From positions 1-49,677 of the forward strand of contig JBMFIF010000005.1 in NCBI GenBank assembly GCA_049976445.1: a stretch of DNA of 49,677 nt, written 5' to 3'. The notes under the pieces are model-generated. The model had not been told where the DNA came from. It did not search any database and saw only the letters and a list, made by a program, of their open reading frames with translations. Each line of letters opens with the position of its first letter. Within the stretch, counting starts at the first letter, position 1. Shown here piece by piece: positions 35,472-43,757 of the stretch. The translations under genes and the position numbers were made by a program. Source of the stretch: JAVZOV01 sp049976445. Its GTDB lineage: Archaea > Thermoproteota > Thermoprotei > Gearchaeales > WAQG01.

Positions 35472-35572
35472 TGGCGGGCCCGGCGGGATTTGAACCCGCG
35501 ACTCCCGGGTTAAAAGCCCGGTACGCTTCCTGGTTGCGCTATATGCAATACATATATCTACGCCACGGGCCC
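35472..35572 (-). tRNA. tRNA-Lys(UUU) with an intron in the D arm; CCA encoded
   Basis: Reading the minus strand, the acceptor stem is GGGCCCG/CGGGCCC, the anticodon stem-loop CCGGG-CTTTTAA-CCCGG gives anticodon UUU, the T arm is GCGGG-TTCAAAT-CCCGC, and G73 plus CCA are encoded (CCA at 35472-35474). The D arm works only if 24 nt are removed (about 35537-35560). That segment folds as a hairpin (ATATG/CATAT), in line with a bulge-helix-bulge intron. The exact cut could shift by up to two bases. The mature D arm then reads GCGC-AACCAGGAA-GCGT. Confidence 0.93.
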
Positions 35573-35624
35573 TATGCTCACCTACTCTAAAATATTATGT
35601 TATTTAAAAATTTTTCCTGTTATG

Positions 35625-35758
35625 TGCCTGTTGCATAATTGTGCATAGTTTTATTGTGTCTTGAAAGAATATTACTTTAATGAGTATTAATGTAAGTTTA
35701 ACGATGAAGATTATCATCACTTAATGAAAGAAGAGGCAAAAAATTGTGCAACAAAGTA
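35625..35758. mobile_element. Divergent short family A element with near-matching target duplication
   Basis: A 134-bp element with ends TGCCTGTTGCATAATT and AATTGTGCAACAAAGTA. Flanks CTGTTATG (35617-35624) and CCGTTATG (35759-35766) match at 7 of 8 positions. It lies between tRNA-Lys and the aminotransferase. Its interior differs from the longer copies. Confidence 0.75.
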
Positions 35759-35867
35759 CCGTTATGGTTTTGTTGTTTAAGGATTTAGTCTTTAGATGTG
35801 TGAGGTCTTGGTTGATATTTTTTGGAGTATGTTGTACGTTTAGGATAAATATTTCGTTTTTTTAATA

Positions 35868-37034
35868 ATGTTTGGTGAGGTGTTTGTGGGTGAAAAATTA
35901 ATAATGTTGCCTGGTCCAACTAATGTACCTTCTCGTGTTCTTCTTGCAATGTCAAGACCTGTGATTAATCATCGTGGGCCGGAGTTTCATGCGCTCTATA
36001 ATGATATACAGGAGAAGATAAGAAAGGTTTATGAGACTGAGAACGTAGTAGTTATTCTTTCGGCATCTGGTACTGGTAGTGTTGAGTTTGCAACTTTTAA
36101 TTTTTTGGGTCATGGTGATAGGGTTGTTGTTCCGCTATTAGGTGAATTTAGTGAAAGGCTTGCGGAAGCTGTTGAGAAGGCTGGTGCTGAAGTGATAAAA
36201 ATAAATGTTAGTCATGGTAAAGGTGTTACTTTAGAGGAAGTAAAAGATGTTGTTGAGAAGAATTATGGTGTTACTGCTATTGCTTTAGTTTTTAATGAGA
36301 CTTCTACTGGTGTTTCTATTTGGGATGTTGAAAAGATTGGTGGTTTTGCTCATGAGAGAGGTCTTTTGTATATTGTGGATTCTATTTCTGCATTGGGTGG
36401 TGTGAAAATACCTACTGATAGGGCTCATATTGATATTCATATTGCTGGTAGTCAGAAATGTATTGCAACGCCTCCTGGCTTATCGTTTGTCTCTGTTAGT
36501 AAAGATGCTATTGAAAAAAGTAAGCGTCTTGGAGAGAAGAGAACGTATTATTTTAATCTAGATTCATATCTTAAGTTTCATGAACGTTCTGAGACTCCTT
36601 ATACTCCTGCTGTGCCTCTTTTTTTTGCTCTTGATGAAGCTCTTACTATGATACTTGAAGAGGGTTTGGAGAATTATCATAAGCGTCATGAAATACTTTC
36701 TACTGCTGTGTATTCTGCTTTAGAGGCCCTAAATATACCTATAATGCCTGAGAAAATGTTTAGGTCTAAGACTGTGGTGGCTGCTAGAAAGTGGGGTAAT
36801 GTTGACACGAAACAGTTGAGAAAAATAATGGAAGAGAAGTATGGTGTTGTTGTGGCTGGTGAGATAGGTTCTATTAAGGATGTTGGTTTAAGGATAGGAG
36901 TTATGGGCATGGTGAATGCTGGTCATATAATTCGTACAGTATCGGCATTGGAGGCTGCTCTCATGGAGATGAAGTTGATTAATCATGTGGGTGTAGGTGT
37001 TGAAGCTGCACTTAAAGTGATAAATAATTATTAG
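35868..37034 (+). CDS. Class V aminotransferase (alanine-glyoxylate / serine-pyruvate type)
   Basis: PLP-dependent aminotransferase. The N-terminus LPGPTNVPSRVLLAM is typical of the alanine:glyoxylate/serine:pyruvate group. The PLP-binding Asp is in YIVDSISALGG, and the Schiff-base Lys in AGSQKCIATPPG. The C-terminal part has GLRIGVMG. The length of 388 residues is normal. ATG 35868 is given, but GTG 35886 would trim six residues. The substrate pair is not clear from sequence. The next gene follows after 30 bp, possibly in the same transcript. The coding strand is strongly G/T-rich. Confidence 0.92.
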   Translation: MFGEVFVGEKLIMLPGPTNVPSRVLLAMSRPVINHRGPEFHALYNDIQEKIRKVYETENVVVILSASGTGSVEFATFNFLGHGDRVVVPLLGEFSERLAEAVEKAGAEVIKINVSHGKGVTLEEVKDVVEKNYGVTAIALVFNETSTGVSIWDVEKIGGFAHERGLLYIVDSISALGGVKIPTDRAHIDIHIAGSQKCIATPPGLSFVSVSKDAIEKSKRLGEKRTYYFNLDSYLKFHERSETPYTPAVPLFFALDEALTMILEEGLENYHKRHEILSTAVYSALEALNIPIMPEKMFRSKTVVAARKWGNVDTKQLRKIMEEKYGVVVAGEIGSIKDVGLRIGVMGMVNAGHIIRTVSALEAALMEMKLINHVGVGVEAALKVINNY

Positions 37035-37064
37035 TTTTTCATATTTTTTGTTTAGTAGAGAGTT

Positions 37065-38135
37065 ATGCATAGTGGCGAGTTCAGAAAGGGATTGAGAGTA
37101 CCGAAGGTTTATGCAGAGGATGTTAGGTTGTGGTTGTATAAGAATGGTTTGATTGATAGAATGTATGACCCGATTCGGGAGGGTGATTATATAGTATTTC
37201 CGTTAATGGTTGAGCTTGGAGTTAATCAGATGGAGTATTTGTCTAAGTTTAATGTTGAACTTGTCGAGCGTGCTTTTTTAAGACGTGAAGTTGTTCCGAA
37301 GAGTCTTTATGACGTTCTGGAGAAGAGTCTTACTAGTGCTGAGTTGGCTCTTGTTCCTGGTTCTATTGATATAATTGGTGAGATTGCTCTCATTGAAATA
37401 CCTGATGAGCTGTGGTCTAAGGTTGAGTTGATTGGTGAGGCTGTGATGCGTGTTCATAAGAATGTTCGTGCTGTATATGCTAAAAAATCTGTACGTGGTG
37501 TTTACAGAGTTCGGGATCTTAAGTTTATAATGGGTGAACCTATAACTGAAACTCTGCATAAAGAATACGGTGCTCGTTTTTTGGTTGATGTTACTAAGGC
37601 TTTTTTTGATCCTAGATTAAGTTGGGAGCATAATAGGGTTGCAAATTTAGTGAGAAAAGGAGAGATCGTGATTGATATGTTTTCTGGAGTCGGTCCTTTT
37701 GCTATACAAATTGCTCGAAAGGTTGATTGTAAAGTATATGCTATTGATCTGAATCCTGATGCTTATAATTATCTTGTTAAAAATATTGAGTTGAATAAGG
37801 TTGGTGATAAAGTAACACCGATTCATGGTGATGCCCGTGTTGTTATTCAGGAGATGTTGCGTAATGTTGCTGATAGAGTGATAATGAATCATCCTTCTCA
37901 GTCTCATGAATTTTTGTCTTCAGCATGTATGGCTTTAAAAGCTAATGGTGTGATTCATTTCTATAGTTTTCAGAGTGAGCCTGATCCTGTGGAGAAGGCT
38001 ATGAAGTTATTTAATAGTAGTATTGATGAATCGAATTGTAAGGTTAAAAAAATAATGTATTCACGTAAGGTTAAGTCGACTGCTCCTCATGAGTATTTAG
38101 TTGTGTTGGATGTTGAGGTTGCAAGGATTACTTAA
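37065..38135 (+). CDS. trm5: tRNA (guanine37-N1)-methyltransferase, Trm5
   Basis: Adds the m1G37 mark that protects reading frame during decoding. An N-terminal region includes an LVPGSIDIIGEIALIEIPDE stretch (D1/D2 region). The Rossmann domain then shows VIDMFSGVGPFAIQIARK, YAIDLNPDAYNYLVKNIELN, HGDARVV, and the motif IV MNHPSQSHEFL characteristic of Trm5. At 356 residues it is a typical archaeal size. The stop overlaps the stop of the convergent proteasome gene by 8 bp. Confidence 0.94.
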   Translation: MHSGEFRKGLRVPKVYAEDVRLWLYKNGLIDRMYDPIREGDYIVFPLMVELGVNQMEYLSKFNVELVERAFLRREVVPKSLYDVLEKSLTSAELALVPGSIDIIGEIALIEIPDELWSKVELIGEAVMRVHKNVRAVYAKKSVRGVYRVRDLKFIMGEPITETLHKEYGARFLVDVTKAFFDPRLSWEHNRVANLVRKGEIVIDMFSGVGPFAIQIARKVDCKVYAIDLNPDAYNYLVKNIELNKVGDKVTPIHGDARVVIQEMLRNVADRVIMNHPSQSHEFLSSACMALKANGVIHFYSFQSEPDPVEKAMKLFNSSIDESNCKVKKIMYSRKVKSTAPHEYLVVLDVEVARIT

Positions 38136-38733
38136 TGGGTAAGAATTTTTCTTCTGCGCCGTTTTTTGTTATTATGACTAAGTCTATGCCATCACCTGAT
38201 AATACGTCTCTCTCACATGCTAATTTTACACTTTTATAGGCTAAGTTTTCTGCCTCCTCTTTTGTCATGCTTTCTTTGTATGATCCTTCGATAACGCTGA
38301 TTGCTAATTCTGCACCTGTTCCAAGTGTTGCGTATTTATCTTCTATGAGGGATCCTAGTGGGTCTAGGACGTATATGTGAGGTCCTGTGGAGTCTATACC
38401 ACCTACTATGATAGATGTGTAATAGGGGAATAATTTATTACTGTAAAGTATGTTAGAGAGTAATTTTGCTGCTGCTTTTGTACTCGGTTCTCTTTTGTTT
38501 GTCAGTTCATATATTTTTAGCTCTGCGCTTAATGTTCTTGATATGGCTTGCATGTCTGCTATTATGCCTGCAACTCCAATGTAGATCTTGTTAGTTATTT
38601 TGAAAAGTTTTTTTCCTCCTCTGCTCATTAAACTTGGACCTAGTGTTACACGTTTTTCTGCAGCAATCACAACACCATCGTTAAATGTTAAGCCAACTAC
38701 TGTAGCGCCTGTGATCTCTTCTTGCTGAGCCAT
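38128..38733 (-). CDS. psmB: Proteasome beta subunit with Thr1 replaced by Ala
   Basis: Beta subunit of the archaeal 20S proteasome. The N-terminus reads MAQQEEITGATVVGLTFNDG. By alignment with active subunits (TG before TTTVG), the residue after the propeptide Gly is Ala, not the nucleophile Thr. Other catalytic positions are kept (Glu17 in AAEKR, Lys33 in GGKKLF, and GSGD-like LSGDGIDL near the C-terminus). It probably assembles but does not cleave. Some TACK archaea are known to have one active and one inactive beta subunit. No second copy is in this window. It has 201 residues. Confidence 0.93.
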   Translation of the reverse strand: MAQQEEITGATVVGLTFNDGVVIAAEKRVTLGPSLMSRGGKKLFKITNKIYIGVAGIIADMQAISRTLSAELKIYELTNKREPSTKAAAKLLSNILYSNKLFPYYTSIIVGGIDSTGPHIYVLDPLGSLIEDKYATLGTGAELAISVIEGSYKESMTKEEAENLAYKSVKLACERDVLSGDGIDLVIITKNGAEEKFLPIK

Positions 38734-38808
38734 GTTAACATCGGATTTATAAAATGTTTGAGAATATATAAACTTCTCTGTTCTATATTATTTGCGAGGT
38801 AAAAAATT

Positions 38809-39795
38809 GTGAACCCATTCGAACAAATGCCTGTAATACCTGAACCAGATGAGCTGATTGAAGTTGCATTAAGTAGGGCAAATCGAGTCTCAATTCAGCG
38901 AATCAGAGATCGTGATCTTTATGTAAGAAGGTTATTAGTTAAAAAGCTTATAACTAGTTATGATTACGTAGAGAATAAGTTAAAAATCATTAAGGATTGG
39001 TACAGAAATCTCGATAATGTTAGTACTTTTTATGACGAGCTATTAGATGTTATAATTGGAAAAGAGGAGTTTAGAAATTCTATTGAGAGGGTTATTGGTA
39101 TATTGCCTACTATAAAGAAATTACGTAAAACATACGTGAGTAAGATTAAAAGGTCACAGAATCCTAGAAGGGATTGGCGTGAGGGTATTGGAAGATTATC
39201 ATCAATAATAAGGAGAAGAAGGGGAGTGTTCAGGATATTATCCGATGCCCGTATTAAATTATCATCACTTCCATCGATAGACAATAATTATCCTTTAGTG
39301 GTGATTGGTGGTCCCCCGAATGTTGGAAAATCTAGTCTTGTGAACGCAATATCGACTGCAAGGACAAAAGTAGCATCATATCCTTTTACTACAAGACAGA
39401 TTGCAGTTGGTCATATAAAGACTGATTCGAAAATAATACAAGTAATGGATACGCCAGGGTTACTTGATAGACCATTAAATGAAAGGAATCCAATTGAACT
39501 TCAGGCAATAACAGCTTTAAAGCACGCTACTACGCTGATAATATTTATGTTGGACCCGAGTGAAACTTGTGGTTATCCTATAGATTATCAATTAGATGTA
39601 TTGGAGAGTGTTAGGGAAATATTTAGAACTGATTTTATGATAGTATTGAATAAGATTGACATATGCAATAATGATAAGATTAACTATGCAAAAGAGCAGT
39701 TAAAGATGCGAAAATATGTGAGCCCTCTAGAAATTTCTGTTAAGTTAGGAATAAATATTGATAAATTAAGAGAGTTAATAATTAAAAAGTTCTAA
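38809..39795 (+). CDS. Nog1-like ribosome-biogenesis GTPase
   Basis: An Obg/Nog1-type GTPase. The N-terminal helical domain has the typical region (IRDRDLYVRRLLVKKL), and the G domain has G1 GGPPNVGKSSLVNAI, the G2 area YPFTTRQIAVGHI, G3 DTPGLLDRP and G4 LNKID. Its relatives take part in large-subunit assembly. It starts with GTG 38809; a TATA-like AATATATAAA lies about 30 bp upstream. The 328 residues match the shorter archaeal Nog1. It is convergent with RtcA, with 3 bp between stops. Confidence 0.92.
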   Translation: MNPFEQMPVIPEPDELIEVALSRANRVSIQRIRDRDLYVRRLLVKKLITSYDYVENKLKIIKDWYRNLDNVSTFYDELLDVIIGKEEFRNSIERVIGILPTIKKLRKTYVSKIKRSQNPRRDWREGIGRLSSIIRRRRGVFRILSDARIKLSSLPSIDNNYPLVVIGGPPNVGKSSLVNAISTARTKVASYPFTTRQIAVGHIKTDSKIIQVMDTPGLLDRPLNERNPIELQAITALKHATTLIIFMLDPSETCGYPIDYQLDVLESVREIFRTDFMIVLNKIDICNNDKINYAKEQLKMRKYVSPLEISVKLGINIDKLRELIIKKF

Positions 39796-39798
39796 ATC

Positions 39799-40866
39799 TT
39801 AATTTCCTGTAAATCCTATGCCTTTAACTTCTATTATAGATGGTTTATTTAATTCTCCCTGAACTTTAAATTCGCCACCTAAGATTTGTTTTGTGATATA
39901 GATGCACGTGTATGCATGCAAGCTGAAACTGCTAACTTTAATTTTGGAAGTACCGTTTGCTAATGCCATCCATGGTATTAATTGATCGCTCATGTGCACA
40001 TCCACTGTTGCATTGCTTTTTATTTCATTTATAAGTTTTAGAGCTGCTTCTTCACCAACTTTTTCTGCAGGCTTACCCTTTTCTCCTAACGCATCACTAC
40101 CTATTATCACATTTTTATCAGTTTCGGCTAATAATACTATGAATGTTCCTGGACTTAGTACATTATCAACTTCAGGTCCAGAATGTATGATGTTAATATT
40201 AATGTTTATATTTCCTAAATACTCACGTAGAATTTTTTCTGCTGATCGTGCTTGACGTTCTGCAATATGGGATGGTAGGCGCGCAGAAAGAGAGATGCCT
40301 TTGATTTGTTTAATGTTTCCTTGTTCTATTAATTCTATTGGTTTGAGTTGTGAGACAGGATAAACTGTTATGTTAACGATTCCTCCACCTTTAGGATAAA
40401 AACCATGTCTTATGATTCTTATCTCTGCTTTTAAACCCATTCTAGATAGTAGAGGGAGTAAAACTTTCTCGATGTATGTTATTGGTGGAGACCATGGTAC
40501 TGCAGTTCCACCTTTTAGTGTAACGTTAATTGGTGCTTTAGTAAATGCTAAAACTGGTAGTAATGCTTGGAGTACAAGACTTACAGACCCAGCTGTGCCC
40601 ACATCAAAAGTAAAATTGCCTGATGATATGTCTCCTGGTATAAATTTAATTTTTGTAGAGCCCACTTCTAATCCTTCTACACGTGCATTGACTAGAGATG
40701 CTACAGCCTTAACTGCAGTAAGATGTTGTGGTCTTAACCCTGGAGGATCACGTTTCATTCTTATGTTAATTATTTCGATAGGTTTCTTTGCTAATGCCGC
40801 TAACCCGACTGCTACTCTTAGTATTTGTCCTCCGCCTTCTCCAAACGATCCGTCGATGAGTATCAT
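39799..40866 (-). CDS. rtcA: RNA 3'-terminal phosphate cyclase
   Basis: Converts RNA 3'-phosphate ends to 2',3'-cyclic phosphates with ATP through an enzyme-AMP intermediate. Signatures are DGSFGEGGGQILR, PGLRPQHLTAV, GGTAVPWSPP, HGFYPKGGGIV, and the expected nucleophile His near FSLHAYTCIY. The length of 355 residues is normal. It starts at ATG 40866. The next gene upstream ends 16 bp away, so the two may form an operon. Confidence 0.95.
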   Translation of the reverse strand: MILIDGSFGEGGGQILRVAVGLAALAKKPIEIINIRMKRDPPGLRPQHLTAVKAVASLVNARVEGLEVGSTKIKFIPGDISSGNFTFDVGTAGSVSLVLQALLPVLAFTKAPINVTLKGGTAVPWSPPITYIEKVLLPLLSRMGLKAEIRIIRHGFYPKGGGIVNITVYPVSQLKPIELIEQGNIKQIKGISLSARLPSHIAERQARSAEKILREYLGNINININIIHSGPEVDNVLSPGTFIVLLAETDKNVIIGSDALGEKGKPAEKVGEEAALKLINEIKSNATVDVHMSDQLIPWMALANGTSKIKVSSFSLHAYTCIYITKQILGGEFKVQGELNKPSIIEVKGIGFTGN

Positions 40867-40882
40867 TGTTAATCATTCTTAG

Positions 40883-41683
40883 TTATATTTTTCTGATTCT
40901 TATACTATCCCCTATATTAAGCTTAAGAAAGGATGCTGCATTGCCTTGATTTATTGCCAGTTCTAGATGATCAAAACTGTTTACAACTAATAATAACGAG
41001 TTTCGTTCTGAATATCCATAACTTTCTAATAATGATACTTTATATTCATGGTTACCAATCCTAACTGAAAACTTGTCACCAATTTGCCACCCTAATTTGG
41101 AGAGAAAGTTCATATCAATATCGAGCGTTACATTACCAAACATGTCAACATATAGCACATGCGTCTCAACATGATCATCGTGTATCCGAGGTTTAGGTAG
41201 TTCATTCTTTATATATCTAGTTGTTTCAGGACCTATTTCAATAGGGTTCACACCCAATGATAAATAAGCGGCTACTGGAGCAAAAATGTCTCTACCATGG
41301 AATGTTCTCGATATTTGTGGGCGCATGTAAAGTTTATTGGTAATTCTATGAACTGATAATATACCATCCTTATTAGCGGCAGGATAAAGTAGGCCATTAT
41401 CGGGCCCTACATAAAATCCACGTTTAGTCCTGAAAATTAGCTCACTTCTACTTGTCCCTACACCAGGATCTACAACTCCAACTAATATTGAATTCTCTGG
41501 TAAAAATTTAGAAACTGAACAGAGCAAGAATGCTCCTACAGTTATATTATGTGCGGGAACACTATGTGTTATATCAATAATCTTTGCCTCAGGATTTATA
41601 GAATATATCACGGCCTTCATTTCACTAACGTATGGACTATCAACTCCAAAATCCGTAAGAAGCGCAATGATTTTCGAGCCCAC
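40883..41683 (-). CDS. SAM hydrolase (hydroxide adenosyltransferase, DUF62)
   Basis: Family that includes bacterial fluorinases; archaeal and bacterial members mostly hydrolyse SAM to adenosine and methionine. It has LLTDFGVDSPYVSEMKA, DITHSVPAHNITVGAFLL, VVDPGVGTSR, GPDNGLLYPA, and a C-terminal domain with YVDMFGNVTLDI. The Asp, Arg and His residues typical of the SAM hydrolase form (in DPGVGTSR and in FHGRDIFAP) are present. At 266 residues it is a normal length. It is upstream of rtcA on the same strand. Confidence 0.92.
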   Translation of the reverse strand: MGSKIIALLTDFGVDSPYVSEMKAVIYSINPEAKIIDITHSVPAHNITVGAFLLCSVSKFLPENSILVGVVDPGVGTSRSELIFRTKRGFYVGPDNGLLYPAANKDGILSVHRITNKLYMRPQISRTFHGRDIFAPVAAYLSLGVNPIEIGPETTRYIKNELPKPRIHDDHVETHVLYVDMFGNVTLDIDMNFLSKLGWQIGDKFSVRIGNHEYKVSLLESYGYSERNSLLLVVNSFDHLELAINQGNAASFLKLNIGDSIRIRKI

Positions 41684-41754
41684 GCTATTTTAAAACATAT
41701 TAAAACTTAAAAACTTGCTTATGAAAGATTATTACTGGAAAGTAATATTTTTGC

Positions 41755-42780
41755 TTATTTTTTAGCGTAAAGCCAGCATGCTGTGTAGTGGTTTGGTTCT
41801 ACCTCTATGAGTGGTGGTTCCTCTCTCCTACAAATATCCATCACGAAAGGACACCTCGGATGAAAACGACAACCAGGCGGTATGAATGCTGCGCTTGGTA
41901 TTTCACCTTTTATTGGAACATCTCGCATTTTTACTCGATTTGCTGGTTCTGGTTCTGGTACTGCAGAAATTAGTGCCTGAGTATATGGATGTAATGGGTT
42001 TTCTATAATTCTCGAAGATGGTCCTGTTTCAACTATTTTTCCAAGGTACATTACAGAAATTCTATCTGATATGTAACGTGCTACAGCTAAATCGTGTGTG
42101 ATGAATAAATAGGTTAACCCGTATTTCTCTTTAAGGTTTAGCATGAGCTCTAATATTTCAGCCCTTATTGATACATCAAGCATTGATACTGGTTCATCAG
42201 CTACGATAAATTTAGGTCGAAGTATTAACGCTCTAGCTATTGCTACTCTTTGTCTTTGTCCACCGCTTAATTGATGAGGATATCGCCATAAAAATTCATC
42301 AGGTGGAGTTAACTTGACTTCTTCTAAAGCTTTTGCAGCAAGCTCCTCTCTTTCCTTTGGATTGTCTAACCCTAGAGCATTACTATGAACTATGAGAGGC
42401 TCTTGAAGTATATCCGATATTGTGAATCTTGGATTAAGTGATGCGTACGGGTCTTGAAATATGATCTGCGCCTCCCTCCTAAATTTTTTAAGCTCTTCTT
42501 TAGATAAGTGAGTTATATCTCTTCCTTCAAACTTAATAGTTCCTTCTGTTGGCTCTATTAATTTTACTAGCAATCGTCCGGTAGTAGTTTTTCCACACCC
42601 AGATTCTCCAACTAATGAAAAAGTCTCTCCCTTTTCAATACTAAATGTTATATCGTCTACCGCTCTTACATATCTTTGAGGTTCACCCGTTAGCATTGCT
42701 ATTAACCCTCTTCTTAATGGAAACCATTTTTTAAGATTCTTAACTTCAATTGTGGCTGTTATGGATTTTAATTCTGTCAT
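41755..42780 (-). CDS. oppF: Dipeptide/oligopeptide ABC transporter ATPase, OppF-type
   Basis: One of two ATPases of the transporter. Walker A is GESGCGKTT, the ABC signature is LSGGQRQRVAIARAL, Walker B is FIVADEPVSML, and the switch His is in FITHDLA. The C-terminal oligopeptide-type domain carries PPGCRFHPRCPFVMDICRR, a Cys-rich site common in Opp/Dpp ATPases. ATG 42780 follows GGAGG. The last 114 bp or so (41768-41881) are identical to the corresponding part of the oppD gene. Confidence 0.96.
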   Translation of the reverse strand: MTELKSITATIEVKNLKKWFPLRRGLIAMLTGEPQRYVRAVDDITFSIEKGETFSLVGESGCGKTTTGRLLVKLIEPTEGTIKFEGRDITHLSKEELKKFRREAQIIFQDPYASLNPRFTISDILQEPLIVHSNALGLDNPKEREELAAKALEEVKLTPPDEFLWRYPHQLSGGQRQRVAIARALILRPKFIVADEPVSMLDVSIRAEILELMLNLKEKYGLTYLFITHDLAVARYISDRISVMYLGKIVETGPSSRIIENPLHPYTQALISAVPEPEPANRVKMRDVPIKGEIPSAAFIPPGCRFHPRCPFVMDICRREEPPLIEVEPNHYTACWLYAKK

Positions 42781-42792
42781 AATTAACCTCCT

Positions 42793-43755
42793 CTATTTAC
42801 CTTCATAAAGCCAGCATGCTGTGTAGTGGTTTGGTTCTACCTCTATGAGTGGTGGTTCCTCTCTCCTACAAATATCCATCACGAAAGGACACCTCGGATG
42901 AAAACGACAACCAGGCGGTGGAGTTCTCAAGTCAGGAGGAACTCCAGGAATAAACTCAAGTTTTCTAATCTCTCCTCTGAGTTTGGGTATACTTCCTAAT
43001 AGCTTTTTAGTATAAGGATGTAAGGGATTATAGAAGATATTTTCTGACTTCCCTATTTCAACTATTTTACCAGCATACATCACAGCAGTTTTATGTGCTA
43101 CTTCTGCTATAAGACTTAAATCATGCGTGATAAAAATTAATGAAAGATTTAATTTGGTTTGTAATTCTTTTAATAGATTCATAATTTGTGCTTGTATGAC
43201 AACATCTAATGCTGTTGTAGGTTCATCAGCAATTAGTAATGGTGGGTTTAATGTCAAAGCCATAGCAATAGCTACTCTTTGTTTCATACCTCCACTGAGT
43301 TCATGTGGATATCTCTTTATTATCTCTGGATTCAATCCTACTAATTTTAATTTTTCTTCTGCTATACTAATGGCCTCAGTTTTGCTCATTCCTTGATGGT
43401 AAATTAACGGTTCTATCAATTGATACCCTATAGTATAAACTGGATTTAATGAATTCATTGAACCTTGAAATACCATTGCAATACCTTTCCACCGTACTTT
43501 TTTATTTAGTTCACTCTCATCCATTTTAGTTATATCTGTGTTTTGGAAGATAATTGCTCCATCAACAATCTTTCCTGGTGGTGGTACAAGGCGTATTATT
43601 GATTGAGCTAGTGTGCTTTTTCCACATCCTGATTCTCCAGCAATGCCTAATGCTTCACCTTTTTCTACAGAAAAACTCACATTATCTACTGCCTTGTTAA
43701 TACCTTTTGTCGTATAATAATATGTTTTTAAATTTTTTACTTCTAGCAAAGCCAT
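42793..43755 (-). CDS. oppD: Dipeptide/oligopeptide ABC transporter ATPase, OppD-type
   Basis: Partner ATPase. Walker A is GESGCGKST, the signature is LSGGMKQRVAIAMAL, Walker B is LLIADEPTTALD, and the switch is FITHDLS. It has the OppD-like LVPPPGKIVDGAIIF segment and the C-terminal Cys-rich tail RFHPRCPFVMDICRREEP. ATG 43755 follows AAGGAGG. It is 12 bp upstream of oppF. The block 42806-42919 is identical to 41768-41881 of oppF. Confidence 0.96.
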   Translation of the reverse strand: MALLEVKNLKTYYYTTKGINKAVDNVSFSVEKGEALGIAGESGCGKSTLAQSIIRLVPPPGKIVDGAIIFQNTDITKMDESELNKKVRWKGIAMVFQGSMNSLNPVYTIGYQLIEPLIYHQGMSKTEAISIAEEKLKLVGLNPEIIKRYPHELSGGMKQRVAIAMALTLNPPLLIADEPTTALDVVIQAQIMNLLKELQTKLNLSLIFITHDLSLIAEVAHKTAVMYAGKIVEIGKSENIFYNPLHPYTKKLLGSIPKLRGEIRKLEFIPGVPPDLRTPPPGCRFHPRCPFVMDICRREEPPLIEVEPNHYTACWLYEGK

Positions 43756-43757
43756 TT

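Noticed and set aside
32998..35758. CRISPR array
   Set aside because: The repeats are terminal inverted repeats of mobile elements; there is no regular spacing of repeats and spacers and no cas gene.
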